From the NCBI RefSeq assembly GCF_036014175.1, contig NZ_CP107917.1:4216001-4280000 (forward strand): a stretch of DNA of 64,000 bases, read 5' to 3'. This document shows positions 17,692-26,914 of this stretch, piece by piece. The DNA comes from Streptomyces sp. NBC_00443. GTDB lineage: Bacteria; Actinomycetota; Actinomycetes; Streptomycetales; Streptomycetaceae. The notes beneath the pieces are model-generated. The model was not told the DNA's origin, made no database searches, and saw only the letters and a list, made by a program, of their open reading frames with translations. The translations under genes and the position numbers were made by a program. The stretch's first letter is position 1, and the number at the start of each line of letters is the position of its first letter.

Positions 17692-18177
17692 CTACGCCTC
17701 GCCGTCCGTCGGATAGGCGAGCCGGGTCAGCAGATCCCTCAGTTGCTCGGCCTCGCCCGGCCGCAGTCCGGCGACCAGGCGCTCGGCCCGCGGCTCCGCC
17801 GCCACATGAGCCGCGTCGAAGAGCTCGACGCCCTGAGGCGTGATCTCCACCGCCCGCACCCGCCGGTCTCCGTGCACGGCCTTGCGTACGGCCAGCCCCT
17901 TGCGTTCCAGGTCGTCCACGACTCGCATGATTCCGGCCTTGTCCGTCCCGGTGGCCGCCGCCAGGTCCCGCTGCACCGTGGGCCCGCGGTCCACCAGCAC
18001 GATCAGCACGGCGAAATGCCGCAACTCGATGCCGAGCGGCCGGAGCGCCTCCGTCATCAGCGTCTGCGCGCGCCAGTGCGCCCGGCGCAGCAACAGACCG
18101 AGAGCGAACGGCGACCCGTCACCGGGGCGGTCGGTCGCACGCGAGGCGGCAGGCACAGCGGGAACGTCGGCGGGCAT
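17692..18177 (-). CDS. MarR-family transcriptional regulator
   Basis: A 161-residue winged-helix regulator. Residues ~22-60 form the dimerisation helices (LLLRRAHWRAQTLMTEALRP), ~70-100 the recognition helix region (QRDLAAATGTDKAGIMRVVD), and LERKGLAVRKAVHGDRRVRA is the wing. MarR proteins usually bind small palindromes and respond to phenolic or oxidising ligands. It sits next to azoR and nitroreductase genes and could regulate them. The ATG at 18177 is preceded by a region containing two GAAACG copies that might be its own operator. Confidence 0.9.
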   Translation of the reverse strand: MPADVPAVPAASRATDRPGDGSPFALGLLLRRAHWRAQTLMTEALRPLGIELRHFAVLIVLVDRGPTVQRDLAAATGTDKAGIMRVVDDLERKGLAVRKAVHGDRRVRAVEITPQGVELFDAAHVAAEPRAERLVAGLRPGEAEQLRDLLTRLAYPTDGEA

Positions 18178-18234
18178 GAGGCCACACTACCGTCGCCGAT
18201 TCACTCGAAACGGTAGCAATTGAAACGAATGCGG

Positions 18235-18921
18235 CTACGACTCCTGCTGCTGAACCCCGCTTCCACGACCCGTCGCCGATGCGAACCCCAGCCATGTGTG
18301 GCGGTTGCCCCACCAGCACCAGCCGACCTTCGGGGCAGCGCGCCGCTCGCGGCCGTCACGTCCCGTGCCGTTGCTGATCCAGATCGCCGGAGTACGCGCG
18401 TCCAGGGTGCCGTTCGGCTTGCGCAGCCGGGAGCCGATGGTCATGAAGCAGCGGTTGCGCTCGAGAATCGGCGGCTGCTGGAGCACCCAGTGGATGCCCT
18501 CGTGGAGCAGCAGCGGACTGCGCCCCTCCTCGGTCAGGGCCGGCAGCGCCTCCTCCGGGCTCCAGTTGGCCATGCGGTCGCCGCGGTCGAGGCCGGTGAC
18601 GACGTAGAGCGGCGCGTCGGGCAGTTCGACGGTGTCGGGGGCGAAGTCATCGACGTCGGGCATGTCGACGACGACGAAGCCGGGCTTGCCGTCACGGCGG
18701 AGCAGTGGGGCGAGGGCGGACGCGGGGGCGCGGTCGGGGTGGACGGCGAGGAGCGCATCGCCCTCTTCGCCGTCGGTGCCCCCGGCGTTCTCCGCGAAGG
18801 TGCGCAGTTCGTCGGCCGGTATCCCCGCGAGCTCATGCACCCCGAGCTCGATCAGGCGTGCCGCCTGGGCAGCGAGCGGCGGGAGGGCGGTCACAGTGGC
18901 GTCGGACGAGATGTCGGGCAT
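18235..18921 (-). CDS. DUF5701-like protein
   Basis: A 228-residue soluble protein of a conserved actinobacterial family. Landmarks are AARLIELGVHELAGIPADEL at the N-terminus, LYVVTGLDRGDRMANWSPEE in the middle and a tryptophan-rich C-terminal segment (VGWCWWGNRHTWLG). The start at 18921 has a GGGGGA ribosome site; the frame extends eight codons further upstream. Function unknown; no enzymatic motif seen. Confidence 0.75.
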   Translation of the reverse strand: MPDISSDATVTALPPLAAQAARLIELGVHELAGIPADELRTFAENAGGTDGEEGDALLAVHPDRAPASALAPLLRRDGKPGFVVVDMPDVDDFAPDTVELPDAPLYVVTGLDRGDRMANWSPEEALPALTEEGRSPLLLHEGIHWVLQQPPILERNRCFMTIGSRLRKPNGTLDARTPAIWISNGTGRDGRERRAAPKVGWCWWGNRHTWLGFASATGRGSGVQQQES

Positions 18922-19000
18922 GGTCCCCCTAGGTTCCTGGTTCACAGCAGCAGGCTTGAGATCAACGACGCGGCCCGCCGGAAACGTTCCCTACGCGCCC

Positions 19001-19032
19001 TGAGCACCTGAGCACCTGAGCACGTGAGCACC
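19001..19032. repeat. Four tandem 8-bp repeats
   Basis: TGAGCACC occurs four times in direct succession (the third copy ends in G). It lies in the divergent spacer between the DUF5701-like gene and the FG-GAP lipoprotein gene. Confidence 0.9.
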
Positions 19033-19154
19033 CGGCGGACACTTTCAGCCAGACCGCACATCCCCCGCACCCCATCCCCGCACAGGTCTGTCGCCCCGTC
19101 TCGAACGCGTGCATCATTACCCAGTTGTTGCCCCAGGTGCTGACGAGGTGAGCG

Positions 19155-20477
19155 GTGCGCGCGCGAAGAACCGGGAAGTGCAGAGCGGCCGTGACCGGCA
19201 CGATCGCCACCCTCTGCACCCTCGCCCTCCCCCTCACCGCCTGCGGCCCCACCCGCCACGACGAAGCCGAGCCGGCCCGCCACACCCCCGTCCAGATAGC
19301 CGACGCCCCCGCCCAACTCCCCATCCCGCACGGCAAGGGCAGCAGAACGCCCGCCGACTTCAACGGCGACGGCCACCGCGACCTGGTGCTCAACGACCTG
19401 GTCAAGGCGCAGGCTCATGCCGACGACGCGGGCATCGGCATCGTCTACGGCGGCGAGCGCGGACTGGCCCCGGGCGCACGGCAGTTGCTCAGCGCCAGGC
19501 GCCAGGCCGCCCCGACCGAGGGACAACTCCCGGCCGCCTTCGACGCGGAGGCGACCTGCGACCTGGACGGCGACGGGTTCACGGACCTGGTCGTCTCCAC
19601 CGACCCGCCCTATGACGGCCAGGGTCAGCCCCCGGTGCCGTTGCAGATCCTCTACGGCTCCCCGAAGGGCCTCACCGGCAAGGCGGTCAAGCTCACGATC
19701 CCGGCGCGCGCCCGCGTCGGCAAAGACTGGCCCGACCAGCCCGTGTGCGGCGACTTCGACGGCGACGACGCGCAGGACCTCGCCGTCCACGCGTCCGGCG
19801 GCCAACTGAGCTTTCTGCGGGGCCCGTTCACCCGCAAAGGCGCCCCGCATGCGGCGGGCGCCCCCATCGAGGCCCCCGGCAACGCCCCCACGGGCCCGGC
19901 GGCCGACGTGAACGACGACGGATACGACGATCTGGTGGTCCGTACGGCGGAGGGCGCCGGCCCATCGTCACTCGTCCTCGGCGGTCCGAACGGGCCGATC
20001 CGCACCGGCGCCGCCCTCCCCTCCGGCATCGACGTGGCCCTCGGCACCTTCGGCAAGCGCAAGGCCGCCCTCGACGCGGCGATCGGCACGTTGGACGGAA
20101 CGTCCCTGCGCTACGACCTCCCCGCATCCACCGCCCGCGGCACCGTCGCCACCCCCGGCTCGGTACTCGACGCCGCCGACTTCGACGGCGACGGCCTGAG
20201 CGAACTCCTCTCCAGCGGCACCGAGTTGCGGATCCTCCGTGGCCGTACCGCAGGACTCACCGCGGCGGGCATGGTGACGGTGAAGCCGCCCGCCCGGGGC
20301 ACCACACGCGTCGTGACGGCCGCCGACTTCGACGGGGACGGGCGGGCGGACCTGGTGGTGCGGACGTATGTGGGCGAGACGAAGGACACGGTGGCGGTGT
20401 ATCCGGGCGTGAAGAAGGGGCTGGTGGCGGCGGAGCCGTCGGTGAGGTTCTCCAGCTCGGAGTTCCTGGCACGGTAG
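19155..20477 (+). CDS. FG-GAP repeat lipoprotein
   Basis: A 440-residue lipoprotein with GTG start. The signal peptide ends in a lipobox (LPLTACG), so it is anchored outside the membrane. Six or seven FG-GAP/VCBS blades follow, each with a calcium-binding loop of the DxNGDG type (DFNGDGHRDLV, DLDGDGFTDLVV, DFDGDDAQDLAV, DVNDDGYDDLVV, DFDGDGLSELL, DFDGDGRADLVV). The fold should be a seven-bladed beta-propeller like the integrin alpha head. No ligand can be predicted. The neighbouring operon encodes WXG100/T7SS-like proteins on the other strand, and four related exported propellers follow from 23,856. Confidence 0.88.
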   Translation: MRARRTGKCRAAVTGTIATLCTLALPLTACGPTRHDEAEPARHTPVQIADAPAQLPIPHGKGSRTPADFNGDGHRDLVLNDLVKAQAHADDAGIGIVYGGERGLAPGARQLLSARRQAAPTEGQLPAAFDAEATCDLDGDGFTDLVVSTDPPYDGQGQPPVPLQILYGSPKGLTGKAVKLTIPARARVGKDWPDQPVCGDFDGDDAQDLAVHASGGQLSFLRGPFTRKGAPHAAGAPIEAPGNAPTGPAADVNDDGYDDLVVRTAEGAGPSSLVLGGPNGPIRTGAALPSGIDVALGTFGKRKAALDAAIGTLDGTSLRYDLPASTARGTVATPGSVLDAADFDGDGLSELLSSGTELRILRGRTAGLTAAGMVTVKPPARGTTRVVTAADFDGDGRADLVVRTYVGETKDTVAVYPGVKKGLVAAEPSVRFSSSEFLAR

Positions 20478-20515
20478 CCGAGCCGACGTCCGCCCCCGCC
20501 AGTCGACTACGCCCG

Positions 20516-21130
20516 TCAGTCGGCCACCCGGGCCCCGATGGCGCGGGCGCGGCGGCGGGCCTCAGGGCTGAGGCCTTTGCGGCGGGGCGAGGTGCGGTGG
20601 TTGTAGGCGGTGGGCTGGGCGAGGTAGCCAAGTCCACTCAGACCGGGCTTGGCCACCACGCAGGCGAAGCGCGGGTCACCCGCGTACCAGAGTTCCTCGT
20701 CGTAGCCCTTAAGGGCCTCGTGGCGCCAGGTCCGAAACAGCCCGGAGGACGCCCTCAGGGACGCGGTCTTCTCGGGGCTGTCGGGGTCGGGCAGCACGAA
20801 GACCGCATCCTTGCCCTTGGTGATCCGGACGGCGCCCGGCTGTTGACGCCAGGGGTAGACGCGCAGGATGCGCCACATACGCCACCCCATGGCCATTCGG
20901 CCGAGGGCCAGGAGCGCGATGATCCCGATCGTCACGAGAACCAGGACCATGGGAACCACTGCCGCCACGGGCAGCAGGACGGTGACGTACACCGCCGCCC
21001 ACCACAGCGCCACCCAACCGACGGACCTGGCCAGGTGGCGTGCTGTCCAGAGACGCAAAGCACGTCGACTGCCCGGCGTGTCCCACGCAACGGGGCCGTC
21101 GAAGCCGTGCTGGTTCAAATTCGTCGTCAT
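20516..21130 (-). CDS. Hypothetical membrane protein, end of the WXG operon
   Basis: A 204-residue protein with one or two membrane helices at ~45-85 (WVALWWAAVYVTVLLPVAA, VLVLVTIGIIALLALG) and a cytosolic C-terminal domain (VYPWRQQPGAVRITKGKDAV, YLAQPTAYNHRTSPRRKG). It starts 14 bases after the stop of the 248-residue gene, so it is the fourth gene of the operon beginning with WXG100. The start is the ATG at 21130; the longer frame is unsupported. Function unknown; context suggests a membrane partner of a type VII-secreted protein. Confidence 0.68.
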   Translation of the reverse strand: MTTNLNQHGFDGPVAWDTPGSRRALRLWTARHLARSVGWVALWWAAVYVTVLLPVAAVVPMVLVLVTIGIIALLALGRMAMGWRMWRILRVYPWRQQPGAVRITKGKDAVFVLPDPDSPEKTASLRASSGLFRTWRHEALKGYDEELWYAGDPRFACVVAKPGLSGLGYLAQPTAYNHRTSPRRKGLSPEARRRARAIGARVAD

Positions 21131-21144
21131 TCGCACATCCCGGG

Positions 21145-21891
21145 TCAGCCGAAGTCCGAGGCGATGTCGTCCGCGCCGCCGCCCGCGCCGTCGGCGCTGT
21201 CTCCGCGGGCGGCACGCTCGATCTCCGGCAGCGGATCGTGGAAGGACACCGTGTACGCGATGCCCGCCAGCAGCTCCCGGTAGTGCTCGCGGGAGCCCAC
21301 GGCCGTCGTACTCAGCGTCAGGACGCCCAACTGCATTCCTGAGGGCGCGGGGACGTAGAGATTGCACTGGTACACGTCGTGGCTGGGCACGCCCTCCAGG
21401 GCAGGCATGGTGATCACGGTGTCATTGATCGACGCCGGGCGGCCGCCCGGAAGCGTCAACAGCTCCACGTTCTCGGCGGATTCACGCACGGTGGCCGCGC
21501 GCACCGCCGTGATCTTGGCCGGGGCCCAGTCGATGTCCCTGAGCGCCACCGTGAACACGGACGAGGCGGAGGAGCCGTCGTCTGCGTAGTGCATGCCGAG
21601 GGAGCATGCGATGACGCCTTCGCTGCGCATCTGGGCGGCCATGAACCGGACGTCCCGCAGTGCCCCTGTGTACCGGTCTCGCTGCTCCTCGGGGGCTAGG
21701 CCCAGGACAAGCGCCAGTGCCTGCTCCAGGTGCGTCTCGCGCTCCGAGCCCGGTTCGGGGGCGAGAGCGTCGATCGGGATACCGAAGAATCCGGCCGGCA
21801 GTGCGTACCAGAGCTTCGAGCTCGGGTCCTTGGCCGACTCGTCGATCACCAGGTGGATCGGATTCACATTCTCAGCAGGCTCTTGTGTCAT
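21145..21891 (-). CDS. Hypothetical protein linked to T7SS-like operon
   Basis: A 248-residue soluble protein whose ATG overlaps the previous stop (ATGA at 21888-21891). It has a mixed alpha/beta pattern (YALPAGFFGIPIDALAPEPG, IACSLGMHYADDGSSASSVF, DVYQCNLYVPAPSGMQLGVL, EHYRELLAGIAYTVSFHDPLPE) and no signal or membrane segment. The position directly after a WXG-domain protein gene is the usual place for a chaperone or immunity protein, and the size is in the range of EspG-like chaperones, but I see no diagnostic motif. Confidence 0.68.
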   Translation of the reverse strand: MTQEPAENVNPIHLVIDESAKDPSSKLWYALPAGFFGIPIDALAPEPGSERETHLEQALALVLGLAPEEQRDRYTGALRDVRFMAAQMRSEGVIACSLGMHYADDGSSASSVFTVALRDIDWAPAKITAVRAATVRESAENVELLTLPGGRPASINDTVITMPALEGVPSHDVYQCNLYVPAPSGMQLGVLTLSTTAVGSREHYRELLAGIAYTVSFHDPLPEIERAARGDSADGAGGGADDIASDFG

Positions 21892-23189
21892 TGCAGGGCC
21901 GCCACGGTGGCGCGGAAGACGGAGCCCGCGGCCGGGCCGTCGAACAGGCCCGCGCGGGCCGCGTCGACGCCGGTAGCGCTGTTCTTGCCGCCATCGCCGT
22001 CCAAGGCGTCGATGTTCTCGGCGGCCAGTCCGTAACCGGAGGAGAGCACACCCGCGACCGGTGAGACGTAGTCCATGCCCACTTTGAGGGCCTGGTTACC
22101 CCCCGCTGCTTGCGCCACCCATTTTCCGACGGGGTTGTAGGACCCCGCGGTCGCAATCCTGTTGGCGGCTGTGACCGCGTCGTCGGCGAACCTGCCGAGG
22201 AACTGCCCCGCGCTCACCGCCTCGGAGGCGTAGCGCGTCGACTTGACAGCGCCATTGACGCCCCGCGACACGGCGCCGATACCCGGCACCGCCCCGACGA
22301 GATCTCCGACGAGCCCCACCGAGTTCTCCCAGAAGTCCGCGTCGAACTCGCCCTTGCTGAAACCGTCTTTGAGCGATGCCATCACCTTGGGATCGGAGAG
22401 CCTCGACGCCATGGTGGCCACGCTCAACGCACTCGCGGCGAGCAGGAAAGCGATCCCGAACGGCCCCGTGCACAGCAACGCCAACAACCCCGCCACAGCC
22501 GCCAGCACACTCAGAATATTGGTGAGGTTGTCCCCGATCCAGCTCAGCGCCTTGCTCAGCCACCCCGGCTCCTCGGGCGCCAGATCGTTCGTGGCGTCCT
22601 TCAGCTTCTTCGCGAGGTCCCGCGCCTCCGCCTCGTGCGTCCCCTCCAGCTCGCGAGCCTTGCGCAGTACGTCCTCGAGGGCGCCCTGCGCGTTGTTCAC
22701 GGCGGTGACGGCGTCACTGAGCCGGGTGTTGGCGGCGTTCAGGCGGGCCTCGGCGGACTCCAGTTCGGGGCCCTCCTGGAAGGTCTGCCCCGCCAGCTTC
22801 AGGTCGGGGTCCTGCTTGGCCGTGTCGTGCCGGGCGTTGGCGGTCTTCAGGTCGCCCTTGTGGTCGCCCGCCTCGACGTCGTACTTGTGCGCCAGCTCGC
22901 GCCGGCCGGTCAGCCCGCCGTGCCACGAGCCCAGGTGCCCGGCGGCCAGGGTCAGCGACTTGTGGGCGTCCTTCATGTACTTCGGCAGATCGCCGTCGAG
23001 GGCCTCACGGAAGCCGACTGCCGCGTCGCCCTCCCAGAAGCTGGACTCGCCGAGCAGCTTGTCGATCTTCTGGTACGCCGTCTGCAGCGCGCTCGCCGAG
23101 TTCACGAGCTGGGTGCGGAGCTTCTCGACCTCGCCGGGCTGGCCCGGGACGGGGTTCCAGCCGAGATGGACGTAGGGATTCTGTGCCAT
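21888..23189 (-). CDS. Putative type VII-secreted WXG/PPE-like protein
   Basis: A 433-residue protein. The N-terminal ~190 residues are helical and carry a WEG at residues 52-54 (SSFWEGDAAVGFREAL), the hallmark of WXG100 hairpins. Long alanine-rich helices follow (ESAEARLNAANTRLSDAV), then a hydrophobic block (~225-265) with one or two potential membrane helices (LSVLAAVAGLLALLCTGP, IAFLLAASALSVATMA). The C-terminal ~150 residues include VGLVGDLVGAVPGIGAVSRG and end in a glycine/aspartate-rich tail. No known toxin active site is visible. It starts nine bases after the WXG100 gene. Confidence 0.74.
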   Translation of the reverse strand: MAQNPYVHLGWNPVPGQPGEVEKLRTQLVNSASALQTAYQKIDKLLGESSFWEGDAAVGFREALDGDLPKYMKDAHKSLTLAAGHLGSWHGGLTGRRELAHKYDVEAGDHKGDLKTANARHDTAKQDPDLKLAGQTFQEGPELESAEARLNAANTRLSDAVTAVNNAQGALEDVLRKARELEGTHEAEARDLAKKLKDATNDLAPEEPGWLSKALSWIGDNLTNILSVLAAVAGLLALLCTGPFGIAFLLAASALSVATMASRLSDPKVMASLKDGFSKGEFDADFWENSVGLVGDLVGAVPGIGAVSRGVNGAVKSTRYASEAVSAGQFLGRFADDAVTAANRIATAGSYNPVGKWVAQAAGGNQALKVGMDYVSPVAGVLSSGYGLAAENIDALDGDGGKNSATGVDAARAGLFDGPAAGSVFRATVAALQ

Positions 23190-23198
23190 TGCGATCAG

Positions 23199-23504
23199 TC
23201 ACTTCCCCGCAGCCGCGGCCCGCTTGAAGCTCTCCTCCAGGGAGGTCTCCACTTCGCGGTAGTTGTCCGTGTTCTTCTGGAGCCCCTCGGTGAGCTTGCC
23301 GATGCGCTCACGGATCTGCTCGTTGCCGTACTTCCAGCGCTCCTGGAACGTGTCGCACGCCTCGTCCAGCTCCGCCGTCCCGATCTGGTCGGACCGCACG
23401 TGCTGCAGCGCGGTCCGCACCTGCTCAAGGGACTCGTGGGCGCCGTTGAGGTCCTTGGTGAAGGCGGCAAGCTGGTCGATATCGGTCTTGAAGTGGTCCC
23501 CCAC
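23199..23504 (-). CDS. WXG100-family protein (EsxA-like)
   Basis: A 101-residue all-helical protein of the WXG100 size class. The turn contains RWKYGNEQ between two long amphipathic helices, and the C-terminal helix ends EVETSLEESFKRA. WXG100 proteins are type VII secretion substrates or targeting partners, usually forming dimers with the product of the next gene. GTG start at 23504 with GGGGAGAG upstream. First gene of a four-gene operon; no EccC, EccD or other machinery gene is in the window. Confidence 0.82.
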   Translation of the reverse strand: MGDHFKTDIDQLAAFTKDLNGAHESLEQVRTALQHVRSDQIGTAELDEACDTFQERWKYGNEQIRERIGKLTEGLQKNTDNYREVETSLEESFKRAAAAGK

Positions 23505-23855
23505 GCAGTCTCTCCCCGTTCGCGCTTCGCGGTCGCACCGGCAAACGACAGCCGGTGGCCGAATGGGCCCGATGATGCCATGGACGCTTGAAGGGACCCC
23601 ACCGGGTCACGGAATCCACACGAAACGCCCTACCTCGGCGAACGCACGAGTGACGACCGGGATCGCGGGCGACGGTGCGCATCGGGGGCCTCAAAAGTTC
23701 CTCGAACTCACGTACAACCCTCACGCCCCACCGCGAGTCTCCTGATCGCCGACCACCCAGTGAACCCGAGGCCAACTCCCGGAGAACACGAGCGGTCGCA
23801 CCCCATTGACTGCGGATGCCCGCCAGGCATCCCCGCATGCAGCAGGAGAACCCGC
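23505..23855. other. Divergent promoter region
   Basis: About 350 bases between the WXG100 gene (minus) and the first FG-GAP array gene (plus). No gene and no obvious repeat; it must hold both promoters. Confidence 0.5.
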
Positions 23856-25343
23856 ATGCACAAGAACCACCTGAGACTCGCCCTCGCGACGGTCACCGCG
23901 GCCGCGGTGACGGGCGGCCTGCTCACGCTCGCGACGGCCACGTCGGCGACCGCCGCCGACTCCACGCACGTATCCGCCGCCGACTTCAACGGTGACGGCC
24001 GAGGCGACGTCGTGGCCTCCGCTCACGGCTCTTACGTCAGCGGCCGCGCGGGCGCCGGGCAGGTCGTCGTGCTCTACGGCACCACCACCGGCGTATCGTC
24101 CGCGAAGCGCACGACGATCAGCCAGAACACCGCCGGCTCCCCCGGCACCGCCGAGGCGGGCGACGGCTTCGGCGCCGAGTCCGCGTACGCCGACTTCAAC
24201 GGCGACGGCTACGACGACCTCGCCGTCTCCTCCCCGTGGGAGAAGGTCGGCACCGACACCAACGGCGGCGGCGTCGCCATCCTGTGGGGCTCCGCGAGCG
24301 GCCTGACCGGCAAGGGCGTCACCGTCACGGACCCGGCCCCCTCCTCGCACGACTACTGGGGCAAGGACCTGGCCGCCGGCGACTTCGACGGCGACGGCAA
24401 GGCCGACCTGGCCGTCGGCAACTCGTCCAGCACCATCCACGTCTTCAAGGGCGGCTTCAACGCCACCGGCACCCCCGGCGGCCGCTACACCATCAAGCCG
24501 CCCATCCACACCGGCACCAACGACTTCCCCTACGGCCCGCTCAGCCTCACCGCCGGCGACGTCAACGGCGACAAGCGCACCGACCTCATCGTCGACGGGT
24601 ACGAGACCCAGACCGACTACGGCTGGAACCAGAACTACTTCGTACCCGGCACCGCGAGCGGCCTGAGCGTCGCCTCCGCCGAGGTCCTCAAGCCCGGCAT
24701 CATCACCGCCATCGGCGACATCAACGGCGACGGCTACGGCGACATCGTCAGCGGCGCCGGCTGGGACAGCACCACCACCGACGGCACCCCCATCCCGGAC
24801 GCCTCCAACGGCGGCAAGGTCAACATCACCTACGGCGCCGCCTCCGGGCCCGCCGGCACCTCCGGCATCACGCAGAACTCCGGCAACGTCCCCGGCACCT
24901 CGGAGAAGGGCGACGGCTTCGGCTGGGAGCTGGACCTCGGTGACGTCAACGGCGACGGATACCAGGACCTCGTCGTCGCCTCCCCGAACGAGGACATCGC
25001 CGGCGTCGCCAACACCGGCCAGGTCACCGTCCTGTACGGCTCCGCGAGCGGCATCGACACCGTCTCCGGCGTCCAGGGCCTCGCCCAGAGCACCGTGGGC
25101 GTCCCCGGCAACGACGAGAAGAACGACCTGTTCGGCGCGGACGTCAAGCTCGACGACGTCACCGGCGACGGCAGGGCCGACCTCGTCCTCGGCTCGTACG
25201 AGAACGAGGGCAACGGCGGCCTGACCTACCTGCCCTCCAACGGCACGAAGATCACCACGTCCGGCTCGCGCACCGTCGCCCCGAGCAGCTCGGGCCTCTC
25301 GACGACCGGCACCCCGCAGTTCGGCGCGGTCTTCGCGGACTGA
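23856..25343 (+). CDS. Secreted FG-GAP repeat protein 1
   Basis: A 495-residue exported propeller. A Sec signal peptide (MHKNHLRLALATVTAAAV..., cleavage near SATA-A) precedes seven FG-GAP blades with calcium loops (DFNGDGRGDVV, DFNGDGYDDLAV, DFDGDGKADLAV, DVNGDKRTDLIV, DINGDGYGDIV, DVNGDGYQDLVV, DVTGDGRADLVL). Between blades recurs a VVLYGTTTGV / ITQNTAGSPGTAE segment shared with its neighbours. The ATG at 23856 has an AGGAG site. It is the first of four tandem paralogues. No catalytic residues or wall-anchoring motif seen, so it is predicted to be released or loosely wall-bound. Confidence 0.87.
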   Translation: MHKNHLRLALATVTAAAVTGGLLTLATATSATAADSTHVSAADFNGDGRGDVVASAHGSYVSGRAGAGQVVVLYGTTTGVSSAKRTTISQNTAGSPGTAEAGDGFGAESAYADFNGDGYDDLAVSSPWEKVGTDTNGGGVAILWGSASGLTGKGVTVTDPAPSSHDYWGKDLAAGDFDGDGKADLAVGNSSSTIHVFKGGFNATGTPGGRYTIKPPIHTGTNDFPYGPLSLTAGDVNGDKRTDLIVDGYETQTDYGWNQNYFVPGTASGLSVASAEVLKPGIITAIGDINGDGYGDIVSGAGWDSTTTDGTPIPDASNGGKVNITYGAASGPAGTSGITQNSGNVPGTSEKGDGFGWELDLGDVNGDGYQDLVVASPNEDIAGVANTGQVTVLYGSASGIDTVSGVQGLAQSTVGVPGNDEKNDLFGADVKLDDVTGDGRADLVLGSYENEGNGGLTYLPSNGTKITTSGSRTVAPSSSGLSTTGTPQFGAVFAD

Positions 25344-25466
25344 GTCCGGCAGGCAGGCCGTGCAGTCGTCCGGCCTGCATCCCCGTACGGCGGCACCCGG
25401 CCGTCGTACCCCTGAACGGCCGGGCCCGTCCCCCGCGGGCCCGGCCCTCTTCCCAGGAGCACCCAC

Positions 25467-26879
25467 TTGCGCAAGCGCCCCCTTCTCCTCGCCGCCACCC
25501 TCACCACGGGCCTGCTCACCGCGCTGCCCGCCGCCACCGCATCCGCCGCCCCCGCGGGCCTGGCCGGTGACTTCAACGGCGACGGCTACCGCGACGTGGC
25601 CGTCAGCGCCGTGTGCACCGATGTCGGCTCCGCGTCGTGCGCCGGTGCCGTCGTCGTGCTGTACGGCTCGTCGTCGGGCGTCTCGGCGACCAAGAAGGCC
25701 GTCATCACCCAGAACTCCCCCGGCGTGCCCGGCACCGCCGAGTCGGGCGACCTGTTCGGGTCCTCCCTCGCCTCCGGTGACCTGGACCGCGACGGCTACT
25801 CCGACCTCGTCGTCGGCTCCTCCGGCGAGAGCATCGGCGACCGGGACGGCGTCGGCTCCGGCACCGTGCTGTGGGGCTCCAAGTCCGGTCTGTCGGGCGG
25901 CAAGGGGCTGCCCCAGCCGTCCACGATCGCCGAGTGGGGCGGCTTCTCGCGTGGCATCGCCACCGGGGACTTCGACGGCGACGGCGACACGGACGTGACG
26001 CTCACCGGCCAGAACCACACCCGCCTCTACCTGGGCCCGTTCACCCGCACCGGCGGTCCGCTGAGCCACCACGGCGTCGGCGAGCTCGGCACGACGTTCG
26101 AGGTGACCGCCGGCGACATGAACGGCGACGGCGCGGCCGAGCGCGTCTACCCGTTTAGCGTGGACGGCGACTCCGGCGGTCAGATCCTCTACTACCGCCA
26201 CACCGCCACCGGGTACAAGCTGTCCGAGCTGGTGAATGCCGACGGCTTCGCGGGCTCCGTCGCCGACATCAACGGCGACGGCTACGGGGACCTCGTCCTC
26301 GGCGACTCCTCGGACCCCAACACCGACAAGCCCCGCGGCCACAAGGGCGGCCAGATCACCGTCTGGTACGGCGGTCCGAACGGCCCCGCCCCCGCGCAGC
26401 AGCCGACCGTCGTCCACCAGGACTCCACCGGCGTGCCCGGCTCGGGCGAGACCGACGACGCGTTCGGCTCGGCCCTGAGCGCCGGCGACATCAACGGCGA
26501 CGGGTTCGCGGACGTCGTGGTCGGCGCCTGGGGCGAGGACATCGGCTCGGCGAAGGAAGCCGGCTCGGTGACCGTCCTGTTCGGCTCGGCCTCCGGTCTG
26601 ACCACCAAGGGCGCGAAGTCCTACACCCAGAACACGGCCGGCGTCCCCGGCGACGCCGAGGCCTGGGACCGCTTCGGCTCCGCCCTCGACCTGACCGACG
26701 TGACCAAGGACGGCAAGGCCGACCTCACGATCGGCGTGGACGGCGAGAACGGCACCGGCGGCGTCTGGACCCTGCGCGGCACGTCCACCGGCCTGACCAC
26801 CTCGGGCGCCAAGGGCCTGACCGTCGCCGGCATCGCCCTCAAGGCCGGCAACAACCTCGGTTCGGTGATCGCCCAGTGA
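25467..26879 (+). CDS. Secreted FG-GAP repeat protein 2
   Basis: A 470-residue paralogue of the preceding gene product. TTG start at 25467 with AGGAG upstream gives a signal peptide ending near ASAAPAG. Seven calcium-loop blades are present, for example DFNGDGYRDVAV, DFDGDGDTDVTL, DMNGDGAAERV, DINGDGYGDLVL, DINGDGFADVVV and DVTKDGKADLTI, and the inter-blade segment VITQNSPGVPGTAESGD is nearly the same as in the flanking copies. The downstream gene's longest frame overlaps this stop. Confidence 0.86.
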   Translation: MRKRPLLLAATLTTGLLTALPAATASAAPAGLAGDFNGDGYRDVAVSAVCTDVGSASCAGAVVVLYGSSSGVSATKKAVITQNSPGVPGTAESGDLFGSSLASGDLDRDGYSDLVVGSSGESIGDRDGVGSGTVLWGSKSGLSGGKGLPQPSTIAEWGGFSRGIATGDFDGDGDTDVTLTGQNHTRLYLGPFTRTGGPLSHHGVGELGTTFEVTAGDMNGDGAAERVYPFSVDGDSGGQILYYRHTATGYKLSELVNADGFAGSVADINGDGYGDLVLGDSSDPNTDKPRGHKGGQITVWYGGPNGPAPAQQPTVVHQDSTGVPGSGETDDAFGSALSAGDINGDGFADVVVGAWGEDIGSAKEAGSVTVLFGSASGLTTKGAKSYTQNTAGVPGDAEAWDRFGSALDLTDVTKDGKADLTIGVDGENGTGGVWTLRGTSTGLTTSGAKGLTVAGIALKAGNNLGSVIAQ

Positions 26880-26914
26880 CACACCGTCAACTCCCTTGCG
26901 AGGCAAGCCGTCCC

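Noticed and set aside
23721-26906. A 1061-residue minus-strand frame opposite the FG-GAP genes
   Set aside because: Its periodic GDAGGVLG-like text is the mirror of the repeated calcium loops of the real genes; no start site or domain.
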